Below are positions 43,271-52,039 of a DNA stretch of 64,000 bases, piece by piece. Under the pieces are notes generated by a model. It did not search any database, was not told the DNA's origin, and saw nothing but the letters and a program-made list of their open reading frames with translations. Both the position numbers and the translations under genes were made by a program. Source of the stretch: Ancylobacter sp. Lp-2. Lineage in GTDB: Bacteria; Pseudomonadota; Alphaproteobacteria; Rhizobiales; Xanthobacteraceae. Every line of letters begins with the position of its first letter. Positions within the stretch are counted from its first letter, which is position 1. The DNA is taken from the NCBI RefSeq assembly GCF_020523795.1, contig NZ_JAJALI010000005.1, positions 340,493 through 404,492 on the forward strand, given 5' to 3'.

Positions 43271-44266
43271 TTGGCCACCAACTATTCGTTGCGACAGCTC
43301 CGCTACTTCGTCGCCGTGGTCGAGAGCGGCGGCATCGCCCAGGCCTCCCGGCACCTCAACATCTCGCAGCCCTCGGTATCCGTTGCCGTGAAGGAACTGG
43401 AGATGAGCTTCGGCATGCAGATGTTCGTGCGGCAGCGCTCCTCGGGCATGACGCTGACGCCGGTGGGCCAGCGGGTCTACCTGCACGCGCTGCAACTTCT
43501 GAAACATGCCCGGGAGTTCGAGCAGCGCGCCCTCGGGGAGAACGACATCGTCGCCGGCGAGATCTCGCTGGCCTGCTTCGAGACGCTGGCGCCGCTCTAC
43601 GCACCGGGACTGATCGCCTCGTTCAAGGAGCGTTTTCCCGACGTGACCATCCGCCTGCATATCGGCGCGCAGGAAAAGATCATTGAAGGCCTGCGCTCCG
43701 GCGCCTACGACCTTGCCATCTGCTACGTCCAGGGGCTGAGCGCCAGCATCGAACACGTCGCGCTGCTGCCGGATCTCTACCCGCGCGCGGTGCTGCCCAA
43801 GCGCCACCGTCTTGCCTCGCGCGCCAGCCTTTCGCTCTCCATGCTGGCCGACGACGACCTGATCCTGCTCGATATCTGGCCGAGCAGCGAATATTTCCTC
43901 ACCCTGTTCGACGCGGCGGGCGTGACTCCGCGCGTGGCCTACCGGGTGCCTTCGATCGAACTCGTCCGCGGCCTCGTCGGCCAAGGCCTCGGATTTTCCG
44001 TACTGGTCACCGAGCCGCCGCACGCCATGACCTTCGACGGACAGGAGGTGGTCACGATACCGCTCACCGACCGCATGATCCCCTCGCGTACCGTCATGGC
44101 CTGGCACGGTTCCACCGCGCTGACCCGCCTGACCCGCGCCTTCCTGCACCATTGCCAGAGCCACATCGAGATCCCCGCGCATATCGCGCCCCCCGAAGGC
44201 TATGTCGCCGCACCGATCCCGCCCGGCTTCACCAGCAAGCCGAGCAAAGCCAAGATTTCGTCCTGA
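43271..44266 (+). CDS. LysR-family regulator
   Basis: Transcription factor of 331 residues. N-terminal winged HTH (YSLRQLRYFVAVVESGGIAQASRHLNISQ and the recognition helix before LTPVGQRVYLHA) and a C-terminal periplasmic-binding-like effector domain. Start is TTG at 43271 with GAGGCG upstream. Divergent from the PotDABC-HpaB operon, so it is the likely activator of that operon, and it is followed 9 nt later by a class II aldolase gene in the same direction. Confidence 0.92.
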   Translation: MATNYSLRQLRYFVAVVESGGIAQASRHLNISQPSVSVAVKELEMSFGMQMFVRQRSSGMTLTPVGQRVYLHALQLLKHAREFEQRALGENDIVAGEISLACFETLAPLYAPGLIASFKERFPDVTIRLHIGAQEKIIEGLRSGAYDLAICYVQGLSASIEHVALLPDLYPRAVLPKRHRLASRASLSLSMLADDDLILLDIWPSSEYFLTLFDAAGVTPRVAYRVPSIELVRGLVGQGLGFSVLVTEPPHAMTFDGQEVVTIPLTDRMIPSRTVMAWHGSTALTRLTRAFLHHCQSHIEIPAHIAPPEGYVAAPIPPGFTSKPSKAKISS

Positions 44267-44275
44267 GAGGCCCGC

Positions 44276-45034
44276 ATGAACACCCTCACCCTGCTCCGCA
44301 ACATGGATTCCAGCGAACAGAAGCTGCGGACCGACCTCGCGGCGGTCTTCCGCATGGTGGCCCGCCTGGATTGGCATGAAGGCATCGCCAATCACTTCAG
44401 CGTCGCGCTGCCCGGCCCCGGGCGCCGCTTCCTGATGAACCGCAAATGGCGCCACTTCTCGCTGATGAGCGCCTCCGACCTGCTGCTGCTCGATGCCGAC
44501 GATGCGAGCGTGATGTCAGGCTCGGAAGCGCCGGACCCGACCGCGTGGGCGATTCACGGCACCATGCATCGCGAGCTGCCCAACGCCCGCTGCATCCTGC
44601 ATGTCCACTCGCCCTACGCCACCGCACTGTCCTGCCTGAGCGACCCGCGCATCCTTCCCATCGACCAGACGACGGCCCGCTTCTTCAACCGCGTGAGCAT
44701 CGACACCGGCTATACCGGCATGGCCGACGAGGTGGACGAGGGCATGCGCCTCGCCCATGTGCTGGGCGGCAACGAGGTGATGATGATGGGCAATCACGGC
44801 GTGCTGGTCACCGGCAAGAGCATCGCCGAGGCTTATGACACGCTCTACCATCTGGAGCGCGCCTGCCGCACGCTGATGCTGGCCTATGCCAGCGGGCGCG
44901 AACTCGCGGTGCTCTCCGACGCGGTGGCCGAGCAGACGGCCCGCGACTGGGAGAGCTTCACGGACTCGTCCTTCACCCACCTCGCCGAGGTGCGGCGGGT
45001 CCTCGACCGGCACGAGCCGGACTATGTCAATTGA
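44276..45034 (+). CDS. Class II aldolase/adducin family protein
   Basis: Zinc-dependent aldolase-like enzyme of 252 residues. Substrate/metal motifs: ANHFSVALPG, GTMHRELPNARCILHVHSPYA (metal His pair) and GNHGVLVTGKS (third His). Family members cleave or decarboxylate hydroxy-acid or sugar phosphates. GAGAGG precedes the ATG at 44276. Co-transcribed with the LysR gene and probably a step of the same catabolic pathway; it resembles the second class II aldolase at 54358 in this window but is not a close copy. Confidence 0.9.
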   Translation: MNTLTLLRNMDSSEQKLRTDLAAVFRMVARLDWHEGIANHFSVALPGPGRRFLMNRKWRHFSLMSASDLLLLDADDASVMSGSEAPDPTAWAIHGTMHRELPNARCILHVHSPYATALSCLSDPRILPIDQTTARFFNRVSIDTGYTGMADEVDEGMRLAHVLGGNEVMMMGNHGVLVTGKSIAEAYDTLYHLERACRTLMLAYASGRELAVLSDAVAEQTARDWESFTDSSFTHLAEVRRVLDRHEPDYVN

Positions 45035-45140
45035 CACCGACGCCGGAGGCGCCGCCGTTCATAGTCCGGGGCACACCCGACCGCGATCCGCCTCCCCTCG
45101 CTCCTGTTCGACGAGAGGCTGATCCAGCGCGGCCGACCTG

Positions 45141-46370
45141 CTAATTCGTGCCGTCGGCGCGGGCGAGCATGGCGTTGAGCAAGGTCTGGGCGCCGGCGGC
45201 GCAGTCGGCCTGCGTGGCGCTCTCGGCCGGATTGTGGCTGAGCCCGTCCTTGCAGGGCACGAAGATCATCGAGGTCGGCACCACCCGGGCGGTGTAGACG
45301 GAATCGTGCCCGGCACCGGAGACGATCTCCCGCGCCGGATAGCCCGCGGCGGCGGCACCCTCCCGCACGGCGGCGATGCAGTTCGCGTCGAACGCCACCG
45401 GCGGGCTGTCCCACATCCGGACCAGCCGGGCCGGGGTCTTGGCGAAGGCCGGGCCGGCCAGCGCGGCCTCGACCGCCTTCTCCATCGCCTCCAGGGCGGC
45501 CGTCTCGGGGTGGCGGAGGTCGAGGGTGAGGCGCACCTCGCCCGGCACCACGTTGCGCGAGGCGTTCACCACGCCGATCTCGCCGATGGTGGCGACGCCG
45601 TCATGTTCGAGTGCGATGCGGTGGACGATGAGGACGATTTCGGCCGCTCCGACCAGTGCGTCGCGGCGCAGCGGCATCGGCGTGGTGCCGGCATGTGCGG
45701 CGCAGCCCTCTACAGTAAGATCATACCAACGAATACCCTGCACGCCGGTGACGATGCCGATGGTCTTGCCCTCGTGCTCCAGCACCGGCCCCTGCTCGAT
45801 GTGCAGCTCGAACATCTCGCCGAACGCCACCGAGCCGACCGGCGCCTCGCCGGCATAGCCGATGCCCTCCAGCGCGTCGCCGAAGGTGACGCCCTGCGCA
45901 TCGGTGCGCGCCAGCACGTCGTCGACGGTGAAGACGCCGGCATAGGCTCCGGACGAGATCATCGCCGGGGAGAAGCGGGAGCCCTCCTCATTGGTCCAGT
46001 TCACCAGCATCAGCGGCCGGCGGGTGACGTAGCCGGCGGCATCGAGGGCGCGCAGCACTTCGAGGCCGGCGAGCACGCCCAGCACGCCGTCGAACTTGCC
46101 GCCGGTGGGCTGGGTGTCGAGATGGCTGCCCATGGCGATGGGCAGCGCGTCGGGATCTGTCCCCGGCCGGGTGGCGAACATGTTGCCGAGCGCGTCGATG
46201 GCGACGGTGCAGCCGAGCGCCTCGCACTCGGCGCGCAGCCAGTCGCGCACCTGCCGGTCCTCCGCCGTGAGGGTGAGGCGGCGGATACCGCCGTCCGGCG
46301 TGCCGCCGAAGCGGGCGGTTTCCATCAGACTCGACCACAGGCGGTCGGAATCGATCGTCAGGTTCGACAC
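45141..46370 (-). CDS. Zn-dependent M20 hydrolase, hydantoinase/carbamoylase family
   Basis: Amidase of 409 residues of the N-carbamoyl-L-amino-acid hydrolase / allantoate amidohydrolase / beta-ureidopropionase group. Motifs: MGSHLDTQPTGGKFDGVLG (metal ligands), NWTNEEGSRF, FELHIEQGPVLE, AAHAGTTPM and SGAGHDSVYTA. It would hydrolyse a carbamoyl or ureido amide. The GTG at 46370 has GGGAG upstream and is preferred over the ATG at 46421, which has none. Last gene of the minus-strand operon headed by the polysaccharide-deacetylase-family gene. Confidence 0.9.
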   Translation of the reverse strand: MSNLTIDSDRLWSSLMETARFGGTPDGGIRRLTLTAEDRQVRDWLRAECEALGCTVAIDALGNMFATRPGTDPDALPIAMGSHLDTQPTGGKFDGVLGVLAGLEVLRALDAAGYVTRRPLMLVNWTNEEGSRFSPAMISSGAYAGVFTVDDVLARTDAQGVTFGDALEGIGYAGEAPVGSVAFGEMFELHIEQGPVLEHEGKTIGIVTGVQGIRWYDLTVEGCAAHAGTTPMPLRRDALVGAAEIVLIVHRIALEHDGVATIGEIGVVNASRNVVPGEVRLTLDLRHPETAALEAMEKAVEAALAGPAFAKTPARLVRMWDSPPVAFDANCIAAVREGAAAAGYPAREIVSGAGHDSVYTARVVPTSMIFVPCKDGLSHNPAESATQADCAAGAQTLLNAMLARADGTN

Positions 46371-46435
46371 GGCAAGGCTCCCTGGAAAACGCGGGCGGCG
46401 GGCGGCGAATCCCGCCAGCATAGCGGCGGACGGCG

Positions 46436-47233
46436 TCAGCCGCGCGTGAAAGCGGTCTTGAGGAAGTTGCGGGTGCGCACTTCCTTCGGGTCGCTCATCA
46501 GTTCGGCGGCGGTGCCGGTCTCGACCACCCGCCCCTGGTCCATGAACACCACCCGGTCGCCGACCTCGCGGGCGAAGCCGAGCTCATGGGTGACGACGAT
46601 CATGGTCATGCCGCTCGACGCGAGGTCGCGCATCACCGCCAGCACCTCGCCGACCAGTTCGGGGTCGAGCGCCGAGGTCGGCTCGTCGAACAGCATCAGC
46701 TTCGGCTGCATGGCGAGCGCGCGGGCTATGGCGATGCGCTGCTGCTGGCCGCCCGACAGCTCGGAGGGATAGGCGCCCGCCTTGTGGGCGAGGCCGACCC
46801 GGTCGAGCAGCAGCATGGCGGCGTCGTGCACCTCGTCCCGCCGGCGCCTGAGCACCTGCACCGGCGCCTCGGTGACGTTCTCCAGCGCCGTCATGTGCGG
46901 GAACAGGTTGAAGCGCTGGAACACCATGCCGGTCTTGCGGCGCTGGCCGGCGATCTCCTTGTCGCTCAACGGATGCAACGCCTCGCCGACCCGGCGATAG
47001 CCGAGCAATTCGCCATCGAGCCACAGCCCGCCGCTGTCGAAGCTCTCCAGCTGGTTGATGCAGCGCAGGAAGGTGGTCTTGCCCGAGCCGGAGGGGCCGA
47101 TGATGCACACCACCTCGCCGGGCATGACGTCCATGGTGACGTCGGCCAGCGCCTGATGGCCGCCGAACTTCTTGCCGACCTTCACCGCCGAGACGACCGG
47201 CGTAACGCTCGAATTACCGTCCGCTCGCGTCAT
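46436..47233 (-). CDS. Amino-acid type ABC importer, ATP-binding subunit
   Basis: ATPase of 265 residues of the GlnQ/HisP class: Walker [10 protein letters not shown], signature [15 protein letters not shown], Walker [14 protein letters not shown]-loop [10 protein letters not shown]. It has an insertion after the Walker A region ([21 protein letters not shown]) also found in a subgroup of alphaproteobacterial importers. ATG at 47233 overlaps the permease stop. Confidence 0.92.
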   Translation of the reverse strand: MTRADGNSSVTPVVSAVKVGKKFGGHQALADVTMDVMPGEVVCIIGPSGSGKTTFLRCINQLESFDSGGLWLDGELLGYRRVGEALHPLSDKEIAGQRRKTGMVFQRFNLFPHMTALENVTEAPVQVLRRRRDEVHDAAMLLLDRVGLAHKAGAYPSELSGGQQQRIAIARALAMQPKLMLFDEPTSALDPELVGEVLAVMRDLASSGMTMIVVTHELGFAREVGDRVVFMDQGRVVETGTAAELMSDPKEVRTRNFLKTAFTRG

Positions 47234-48114
47234 CGGGCGCCCCCGGTGCCGAAGCCACGCCCGAAGCGGCGCTCCAGCACGCGCTGGCCGAGGGTGAGCA
47301 CGGTGACGACCACCAGGAACCAGAAAGTTGGCACCATCAGCAATTCGATGACCTTGGCATTGGAATAGTAGATGTCCTGGGCGCTGCGCACGACGTCGCC
47401 GAAGCCGATGATCGAGGCGAGCGCGGTCATCTTGACGAGGCCGATGAACTCGTTGCCGAGCGGCGGCACCACGATGCGCATCGCCTGCGGCAGGATGATG
47501 CGCCGGAGCGCCGTGCCATTGGTCATGCCCATCGCCTTGGCCGCCTCATACTGCCCACGATCGACGCCGAGCATGCCGGAGCGGATGATCTCCGACACAT
47601 AGGCGCCCTCGTTGAGGCCGAGGCTCAATATGGTCGCCACCGCCGGGGTGATGACGACCACGGTCTTGAACTCGAACAGGCCGGGAATGCCGAGGGTGGG
47701 AAACACCAGCGCCAGGTTGAACCAGATGAGCAATTGCAGGATCACCGGCGCGCCGCGGAAGAACCAGGCATAGAAGATCGCCGCGCCCTTCAGCACCGGG
47801 TTCGTGGAGGCGTGCGCCACCGCGCAGGCCAGCCCGATGGCGATGCCGACCGCCATGCAGACGAAGGACATCCACACCGTGTTGAACAGCCCCCACAGGA
47901 TGGTGGGCCAGAACAGGAATTCCCAGGTCGTCGCCCAGTCGATCTTGCCATGGGCGAAGGCCCGCACCAGCAGGAAGGCGACGATGAGGATCGCGACGAT
48001 GGCCGCGATCCGTCCGAAATGCGGGCGCCTGACATGGCGGAGGCGCGCTATGTCAAGCTCCTCCGCCATGGACGGCCCCCCGCGCGCGAGATCGGCGTGG
48101 GGGGCGGCGCTCAC
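47230..48114 (-). CDS. Amino-acid type ABC importer permease
   Basis: Permease of 294 residues with a cytoplasmic N-terminus of about 35 residues and about five to six helices; EAA loop [25 protein letters not shown]. It starts at GTG 48114 overlapping the binding-protein stop (GTGA), though ATG at 48069 is an alternative. A single permease gene implies a homodimeric pore. Confidence 0.9.
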   Translation of the reverse strand: MSAAPHADLARGGPSMAEELDIARLRHVRRPHFGRIAAIVAILIVAFLLVRAFAHGKIDWATTWEFLFWPTILWGLFNTVWMSFVCMAVGIAIGLACAVAHASTNPVLKGAAIFYAWFFRGAPVILQLLIWFNLALVFPTLGIPGLFEFKTVVVITPAVATILSLGLNEGAYVSEIIRSGMLGVDRGQYEAAKAMGMTNGTALRRIILPQAMRIVVPPLGNEFIGLVKMTALASIIGFGDVVRSAQDIYYSNAKVIELLMVPTFWFLVVVTVLTLGQRVLERRFGRGFGTGGAR

Positions 48115-48956
48115 GGCTGCGGCCCGGCGTTGATGCTGACGTCCTTATAGGCGGAGATGTCCAGCTTCCACTTCTTGATCAGCTGGTCATAGGTGCCGTC
48201 GGCGATCACCTGCTTCAGCGCATAGGCGTAGGCGTCGCGCAGCGTGGTGCTGTCGGCGTCCTTGTTGAAGGCCATGCCCATCAGCGCCATGGAGATCGGC
48301 TCGCCGAGGATGGTGAAGGTGCCCGGATCGGTCTGCACGATGGTCGGCACCGCTTCCAGCCCCTGCACGCCGGCGACGATGCGCCCGGTCTTCAGATTGG
48401 TGATCTGCTGGCCGAGATTGGTGTCCAGGATCACCGTGATCGGCTCCTTGCCGGCGCAGATCTTGTCCGAGAACGCCTTGATGGTGTCGGGATAGGAAGT
48501 GCCGCGAACGCTGGAGACGGTCTTGCCGCACAGATCCTCCAGCTTCTGCACCTCCTTGTTGGCGGCGAGCGAATAGAACTGCGCGCCGGCCTTGAGATAG
48601 TCGATGAAGTCGAACATCGCGCGGCGCTTGGGCGTGTCGTAGAAGCCGCTCATGATCATGTCGACGCGGCCCGACTGCAGCGACGGCGTCATCTGCTCGA
48701 AGGCACCGTCCTGGTGCTCGATGGTGACGCCGAGCACCTTGCCCATCGCGCGGATGAGGTCGATGTCGAAGCCTTCAAGCTCGCCAGCGGTGTTGCGCAC
48801 TTCGAGCGGCGGGTAGGCCGCCTCGATGGCGACGCGCACCACCTTGCTCTTGGCGACTTCCGGCGGCAGCGCCTGCGCCGAGACGGGATGGGTCATCGCG
48901 AACTGGCCGACGAGGCCGAGCGTCGCGACGGCAGTCAGGATCGTCCTGTGAAGCAT
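48111..48956 (-). CDS. ABC importer substrate-binding protein (family 3)
   Basis: Periplasmic binding protein of 281 residues with signal peptide (ending VSA-QA). VVRVAIEAAYPPLEVRNTAG, LEGFDIDLIRAMGKVLG and SGRVDMIMSGFYDTPKR are family-3 motifs. AGGGAAC precedes the ATG at 48956. Likely ligand is an amino acid or a ureide/imide-like compound given the hydrolase genes on either side; inference only. Confidence 0.9.
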   Translation of the reverse strand: MLHRTILTAVATLGLVGQFAMTHPVSAQALPPEVAKSKVVRVAIEAAYPPLEVRNTAGELEGFDIDLIRAMGKVLGVTIEHQDGAFEQMTPSLQSGRVDMIMSGFYDTPKRRAMFDFIDYLKAGAQFYSLAANKEVQKLEDLCGKTVSSVRGTSYPDTIKAFSDKICAGKEPITVILDTNLGQQITNLKTGRIVAGVQGLEAVPTIVQTDPGTFTILGEPISMALMGMAFNKDADSTTLRDAYAYALKQVIADGTYDQLIKKWKLDISAYKDVSINAGPQP

Positions 48957-49076
48957 CGAAGTTCCCTGTGATCTGGAAGTGGCCTTTGGCCTTGTCTGGA
49001 AGGAAGGGTTCGGCACTTGACGGCCTGGCTCTTGGTGGCCGGGCTCTCGGTAGCAAGGCTTTCAGTAACTTGGCGC

Positions 49077-49991
49077 CTAACGGCTCGGCCGCACCGGCTG
49101 CGGCACCGGCTCGGGCCAGAAGGGCAGGCGCTCGACGGACGGCGTCCACTCGCCGCGGGCGATCACGCCGTTGATATGCTCGGCCATCTCGGCGAGGGTG
49201 GCGAACCACACCCCGCCCTTGCCCTGCATGTGCTCGATGAGCTCGACCATCGCCTCGGCGCGGGCGAGCCGGCCGGACACGAAGGGGTGCCAGATCGCCG
49301 CCCACACGCCGCCATGGTTCCAGGCGGCGTCGAACTCGGCGCGGAAGACCTCCATCGCCCGCGCCGGCGACTGGATGGTCATCCCCATGTTGAATTCCTT
49401 GAGGTTCACATATTGCGGCCAGTCGTCGAGCGGATGGTCGGAGGGTAATTCGACGAGGCGCCCGCGCGTGCCTTCGAGCAGATAGGGCACGTCGTCGCCG
49501 GCCAACGAGGCGTCATAGGTGAAGCCGTGCTCGATCAAGAGGTCGAGCGTGTGCTCGGAGAAGGCGCCGGAGGGGGCGCGGTAGCCGACCGGCGGCTTGC
49601 CGGTGGCCTTCTCGATGGCGGCGATGCCGAGCTCCAGCACCCGGCGCTCGTCGCCGGGGGCGAGCTGGTTCGGCCGCTCGTGCAGCCAGCCGTGATGGCC
49701 GAGCTCGTGGCCGTCTTCCAGCAACGCCTCGATGGCGGCGGGATAGGTCTCGACGCACCAGCCGGGCACGAACACCGTCTGGCGGAGGCCGAAATGCTTC
49801 CAGATGCGGGCGATGCGCGGCACCGCCACCCGGGCGCCGTAGCGCAGCGACGAGGACAGGTTGATCCGGCGGGTGGAATCCTGCGGATAATAGAGGTGCA
49901 GCAGGCTCTCGGCGTCGAAGTCGAACGAGAAGCACACCGCGCAGCGCGCGCCGTTCGGCCAGGGGGGAGGATTGTCGATCAACTGAAGCAT
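49077..49991 (-). CDS. Polysaccharide deacetylase (NodB-homology) family hydrolase, PuuE/cyclic-imidase-like
   Basis: Cytosolic protein of 304 residues without signal peptide, with the NodB-homology fold: CFSFDFDAESLL (first motif, Asp), HELGHHGWLHE (metal His motif), GYRAPSGAFSEHTLDLL and IWHPFVSGR (distal His). The lack of a signal and a length near 300 match the branch containing PuuE allantoinase and cyclic imide hydrolases rather than peptidoglycan deacetylases, so ring opening of a cyclic amide or ureide is plausible. First gene of the minus-strand operon; operator 50163-50183 lies 172 bp upstream. Confidence 0.88.
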   Translation of the reverse strand: MLQLIDNPPPWPNGARCAVCFSFDFDAESLLHLYYPQDSTRRINLSSSLRYGARVAVPRIARIWKHFGLRQTVFVPGWCVETYPAAIEALLEDGHELGHHGWLHERPNQLAPGDERRVLELGIAAIEKATGKPPVGYRAPSGAFSEHTLDLLIEHGFTYDASLAGDDVPYLLEGTRGRLVELPSDHPLDDWPQYVNLKEFNMGMTIQSPARAMEVFRAEFDAAWNHGGVWAAIWHPFVSGRLARAEAMVELIEHMQGKGGVWFATLAEMAEHINGVIARGEWTPSVERLPFWPEPVPQPVRPSR

Positions 49992-50162
49992 GCACCACCA
50001 TCGAGATCCGGCGCGGCTGCGCCCGGCAGGGAGGATCGAGCTGTCGCCCGCCAGCGGCCGGCCGCGTCCGCAAGGGTGCCGGACGCGGCGGAATGAGCCA
50101 TCGTGGAAGAGGCCATGGCCGCCCGGCAGGTACGGGATATAATTCGGGTTGGAATTTTTATC

Positions 50163-50183
50163 GTCAACTCTATTTTTAGAGCA
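50163..50183. promoter_or_regulatory. Operator A in the divergent deacetylase/TetR promoter region
   Basis: GTCAACTCTATTTTT (50163-50177) is identical to bases 58387-58401 before the EamA gene. The site reads AACTC-TATTTTTA-GAG, an interrupted inverted repeat, 85 bp before the TetR start. On the minus strand it contains TTGACG, a likely -35 element for the deacetylase operon. Probable TetR operator. Confidence 0.72.
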
Positions 50184-50267
50184 GAATATAGATCGCCTTG
50201 CCGGCGCGGCTCGGCTAGAACAGCGACGCTTCGGGAAACGGATCCGGGCGCGGAAAGGGTTTGGGGA

Positions 50268-50912
50268 ATGGCCGGCGGCAGCCTAAGGGAAAAGCACAAG
50301 CGGCTCAGGGCTGAACAAGTTTTGGACGCCGCCGAGCATCTGTTCAGCCAGAAGGGCTATGAGGCGACGCGGATCGAGACCATCGCCGAGAAGGCCTCGG
50401 TGGCGCCGGCGACCGTCTACAACTACTTCGCCACCAAGCCGAACCTCTTGATGGAGCTGGCGCTGCGCCACGTGCACGCCGCGCTGCCCGAGCGCCGCAG
50501 CTTCATCCGCAACCTGCCGGACGACCCGGTGGAGGGCATCCTCTCCTTCGAGCGGCTGCTGGCCGAGCAGGCGATGCGGCATTTGTCGCGCGAGTGCTGG
50601 CGGGTGATCATGTCCGCCCAGTATCTGGAGCCGGACGGGCGGGCCAGCCGCACCGGTGCCCGGCTCAACACGCTGATCAAGCGCCACTACATCCGCCTGA
50701 TCCGCACCTACCAGCAGCGCGGGCGGCTCGACGCCACGGTGGATCCCATCGTGCTGTCGGAGCTGATCGTCGGCATCACCACCTTCCAGTTCGGCAATTT
50801 CGTCGCCCGCACCGACGGCACGGTGGAGGAGATGCTGGGACAGGGCGCGCGCAATATCCGCTTCATCCTCAGCCAGATCCTGCGCGAACCGGCGGGCGCC
50901 GGGGCTGCGTGA
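50268..50912 (+). CDS. TetR-family regulator of the 45-58 kb regulon
   Basis: Transcription factor of 214 residues. HTH at residues about 12-60 (EQVLDAAEHLFSQKGYEATR, IETIAEKASVAPATVYNYFATK). The C-terminal domain has no recognised ligand signature. ATG at 50268 follows AAAGGG/GGGGA; the open frame upstream to 50103 covers the promoter and is not expected to be translated. It lies at the centre of the divergent catabolic operons, and related operator sequences precede its own gene, the deiminase operon and the EamA gene. Confidence 0.93.
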   Translation: MAGGSLREKHKRLRAEQVLDAAEHLFSQKGYEATRIETIAEKASVAPATVYNYFATKPNLLMELALRHVHAALPERRSFIRNLPDDPVEGILSFERLLAEQAMRHLSRECWRVIMSAQYLEPDGRASRTGARLNTLIKRHYIRLIRTYQQRGRLDATVDPIVLSELIVGITTFQFGNFVARTDGTVEEMLGQGARNIRFILSQILREPAGAGAA

Positions 50913-50919
50913 GGCATCT

Positions 50920-50947
50920 ATAAATTTGGAGTTCACTCCAAATTTAT
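50920..50947. promoter_or_regulatory. Operator B: perfect 28-bp palindrome before the deiminase operon
   Basis: ATAAATTTGGAGT (50920-50932) and its exact reverse complement (50935-50947) flank TC. It begins 8 nt after the TetR stop and ends 85 bp before the TTG start of the amidinotransferase-like gene. Its right arm ACTCCAAATTTAT aligns with ACTCTATTTTT of operators A and C. Best candidate for high-affinity binding by the TetR protein, though a terminator hairpin role for the TetR gene is also possible. Confidence 0.75.
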
Positions 50948-51032
50948 GTTGCAACGCCCTCGGGCCGCTCCTAGGCTTTCTTGCGACGCACCGCTCTGGT
51001 GCACGTGATGATGTCCTTGCCGGGAGCCTGAA

Positions 51033-52037
51033 TTGGGCGCGATCACCGAGAACGAATGGCGCTACAACCAGCTGATCAAGCAGTTCCCCTCCGAGCCGGA
51101 GCCGGCCTTCGAGGATGAGGAGCAGCTGACCCGCTGGTGGGGGCGCAAATGGGGCTGCACCAATGATGTCGGCCGGCTGCGCGTGGTGCTGATGCACCGG
51201 CCCGGCGACGAGGTGAACGTCGTCGACACCGCCAAGCGGCTCGACAACAATGCCTTCGGCGACACCCAGGCCGGCTGGTACTGGCGCGGCGACGAGCCGC
51301 CGGACCTCACCGCCATGCAGGCGCAGCACGACGCCTATGTCGCGGCGCTCCGCGCGGAAGGCGTCGAGGTGGTGTTCATCGACGCGCCCGCGCCCGGCCG
51401 CATGAAGACCTGCTACACCCGCGACGCGGTGGTCGGCATTGGCGGCGGCGCCATGGTGATGCGGCTCGGCCCGCGCATCCGCCGCGGCGAGGAACTGCCG
51501 GCGACCCGCACCCTGGCGAAGATCGGCTGCCCGATCCTGCGCACCATCTCCGGCACCGGCGTCGCCGAGGGCGGCAGCTTCTGCTGGCTCAACTCCAAGG
51601 TCGCCGCCACCGGCGTCTCCTCGCGCACCAATGACGAGGGCGCGCGGCAGATCGAGGAGGTGATGCGCTCGCAGGGCGTCGAGCTGATCAAGGTGCCGCT
51701 CACCGGCTACCGGCTGCACATTGACGGGCTGTTCGTGATGATCGGCCCCGACCTCGCCATCGCCAACTTCACCTTGCTGCCCTACTGGTTCATCGAGCGG
51801 CTGAACGCGCTCGGGATCCGGCTGATCGAGCTGCATCACGAGGATGACGGCGCCATCATCAACTCGCTCGCCATCGCCCCCTACCGCATGCTGATGCCGG
51901 AGGGCGTCTCCGGCTACACGATGGATCGGCTCGCCTTGCACGGGGTCGAGGTGATCACCGTGCCCTATGACAAGGTGATCTCCGGCGGCGGCGGCCTGCA
52001 CTGCTCCACCGCGCCGCTGATCCGCGACGAGGTGTGA
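51033..52037 (+). CDS. Arginine deiminase-fold amidinotransferase / guanidine-modifying hydrolase family protein
   Basis: Enzyme of 334 residues with the penteins (GME) fold, related to dimethylarginine dimethylaminohydrolase and amidinotransferases. Expected catalytic residues are visible: Asp131 (YTRDAVV), Glu179 (GVAEGGSF), His229-Asp231 (LHIDGLF) and C-terminal nucleophile Cys324 (GGLHCSTAPL). It would act on a guanidino or amidino carbon, or on a related N-hydrolysis. Start is TTG at 51033 with GGGAG 6 nt upstream. First gene of the plus-strand operon; its stop overlaps the M20 gene region. Confidence 0.88.
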   Translation: MGAITENEWRYNQLIKQFPSEPEPAFEDEEQLTRWWGRKWGCTNDVGRLRVVLMHRPGDEVNVVDTAKRLDNNAFGDTQAGWYWRGDEPPDLTAMQAQHDAYVAALRAEGVEVVFIDAPAPGRMKTCYTRDAVVGIGGGAMVMRLGPRIRRGEELPATRTLAKIGCPILRTISGTGVAEGGSFCWLNSKVAATGVSSRTNDEGARQIEEVMRSQGVELIKVPLTGYRLHIDGLFVMIGPDLAIANFTLLPYWFIERLNALGIRLIELHHEDDGAIINSLAIAPYRMLMPEGVSGYTMDRLALHGVEVITVPYDKVISGGGGLHCSTAPLIRDEV

Positions 52038-52039
52038 GC

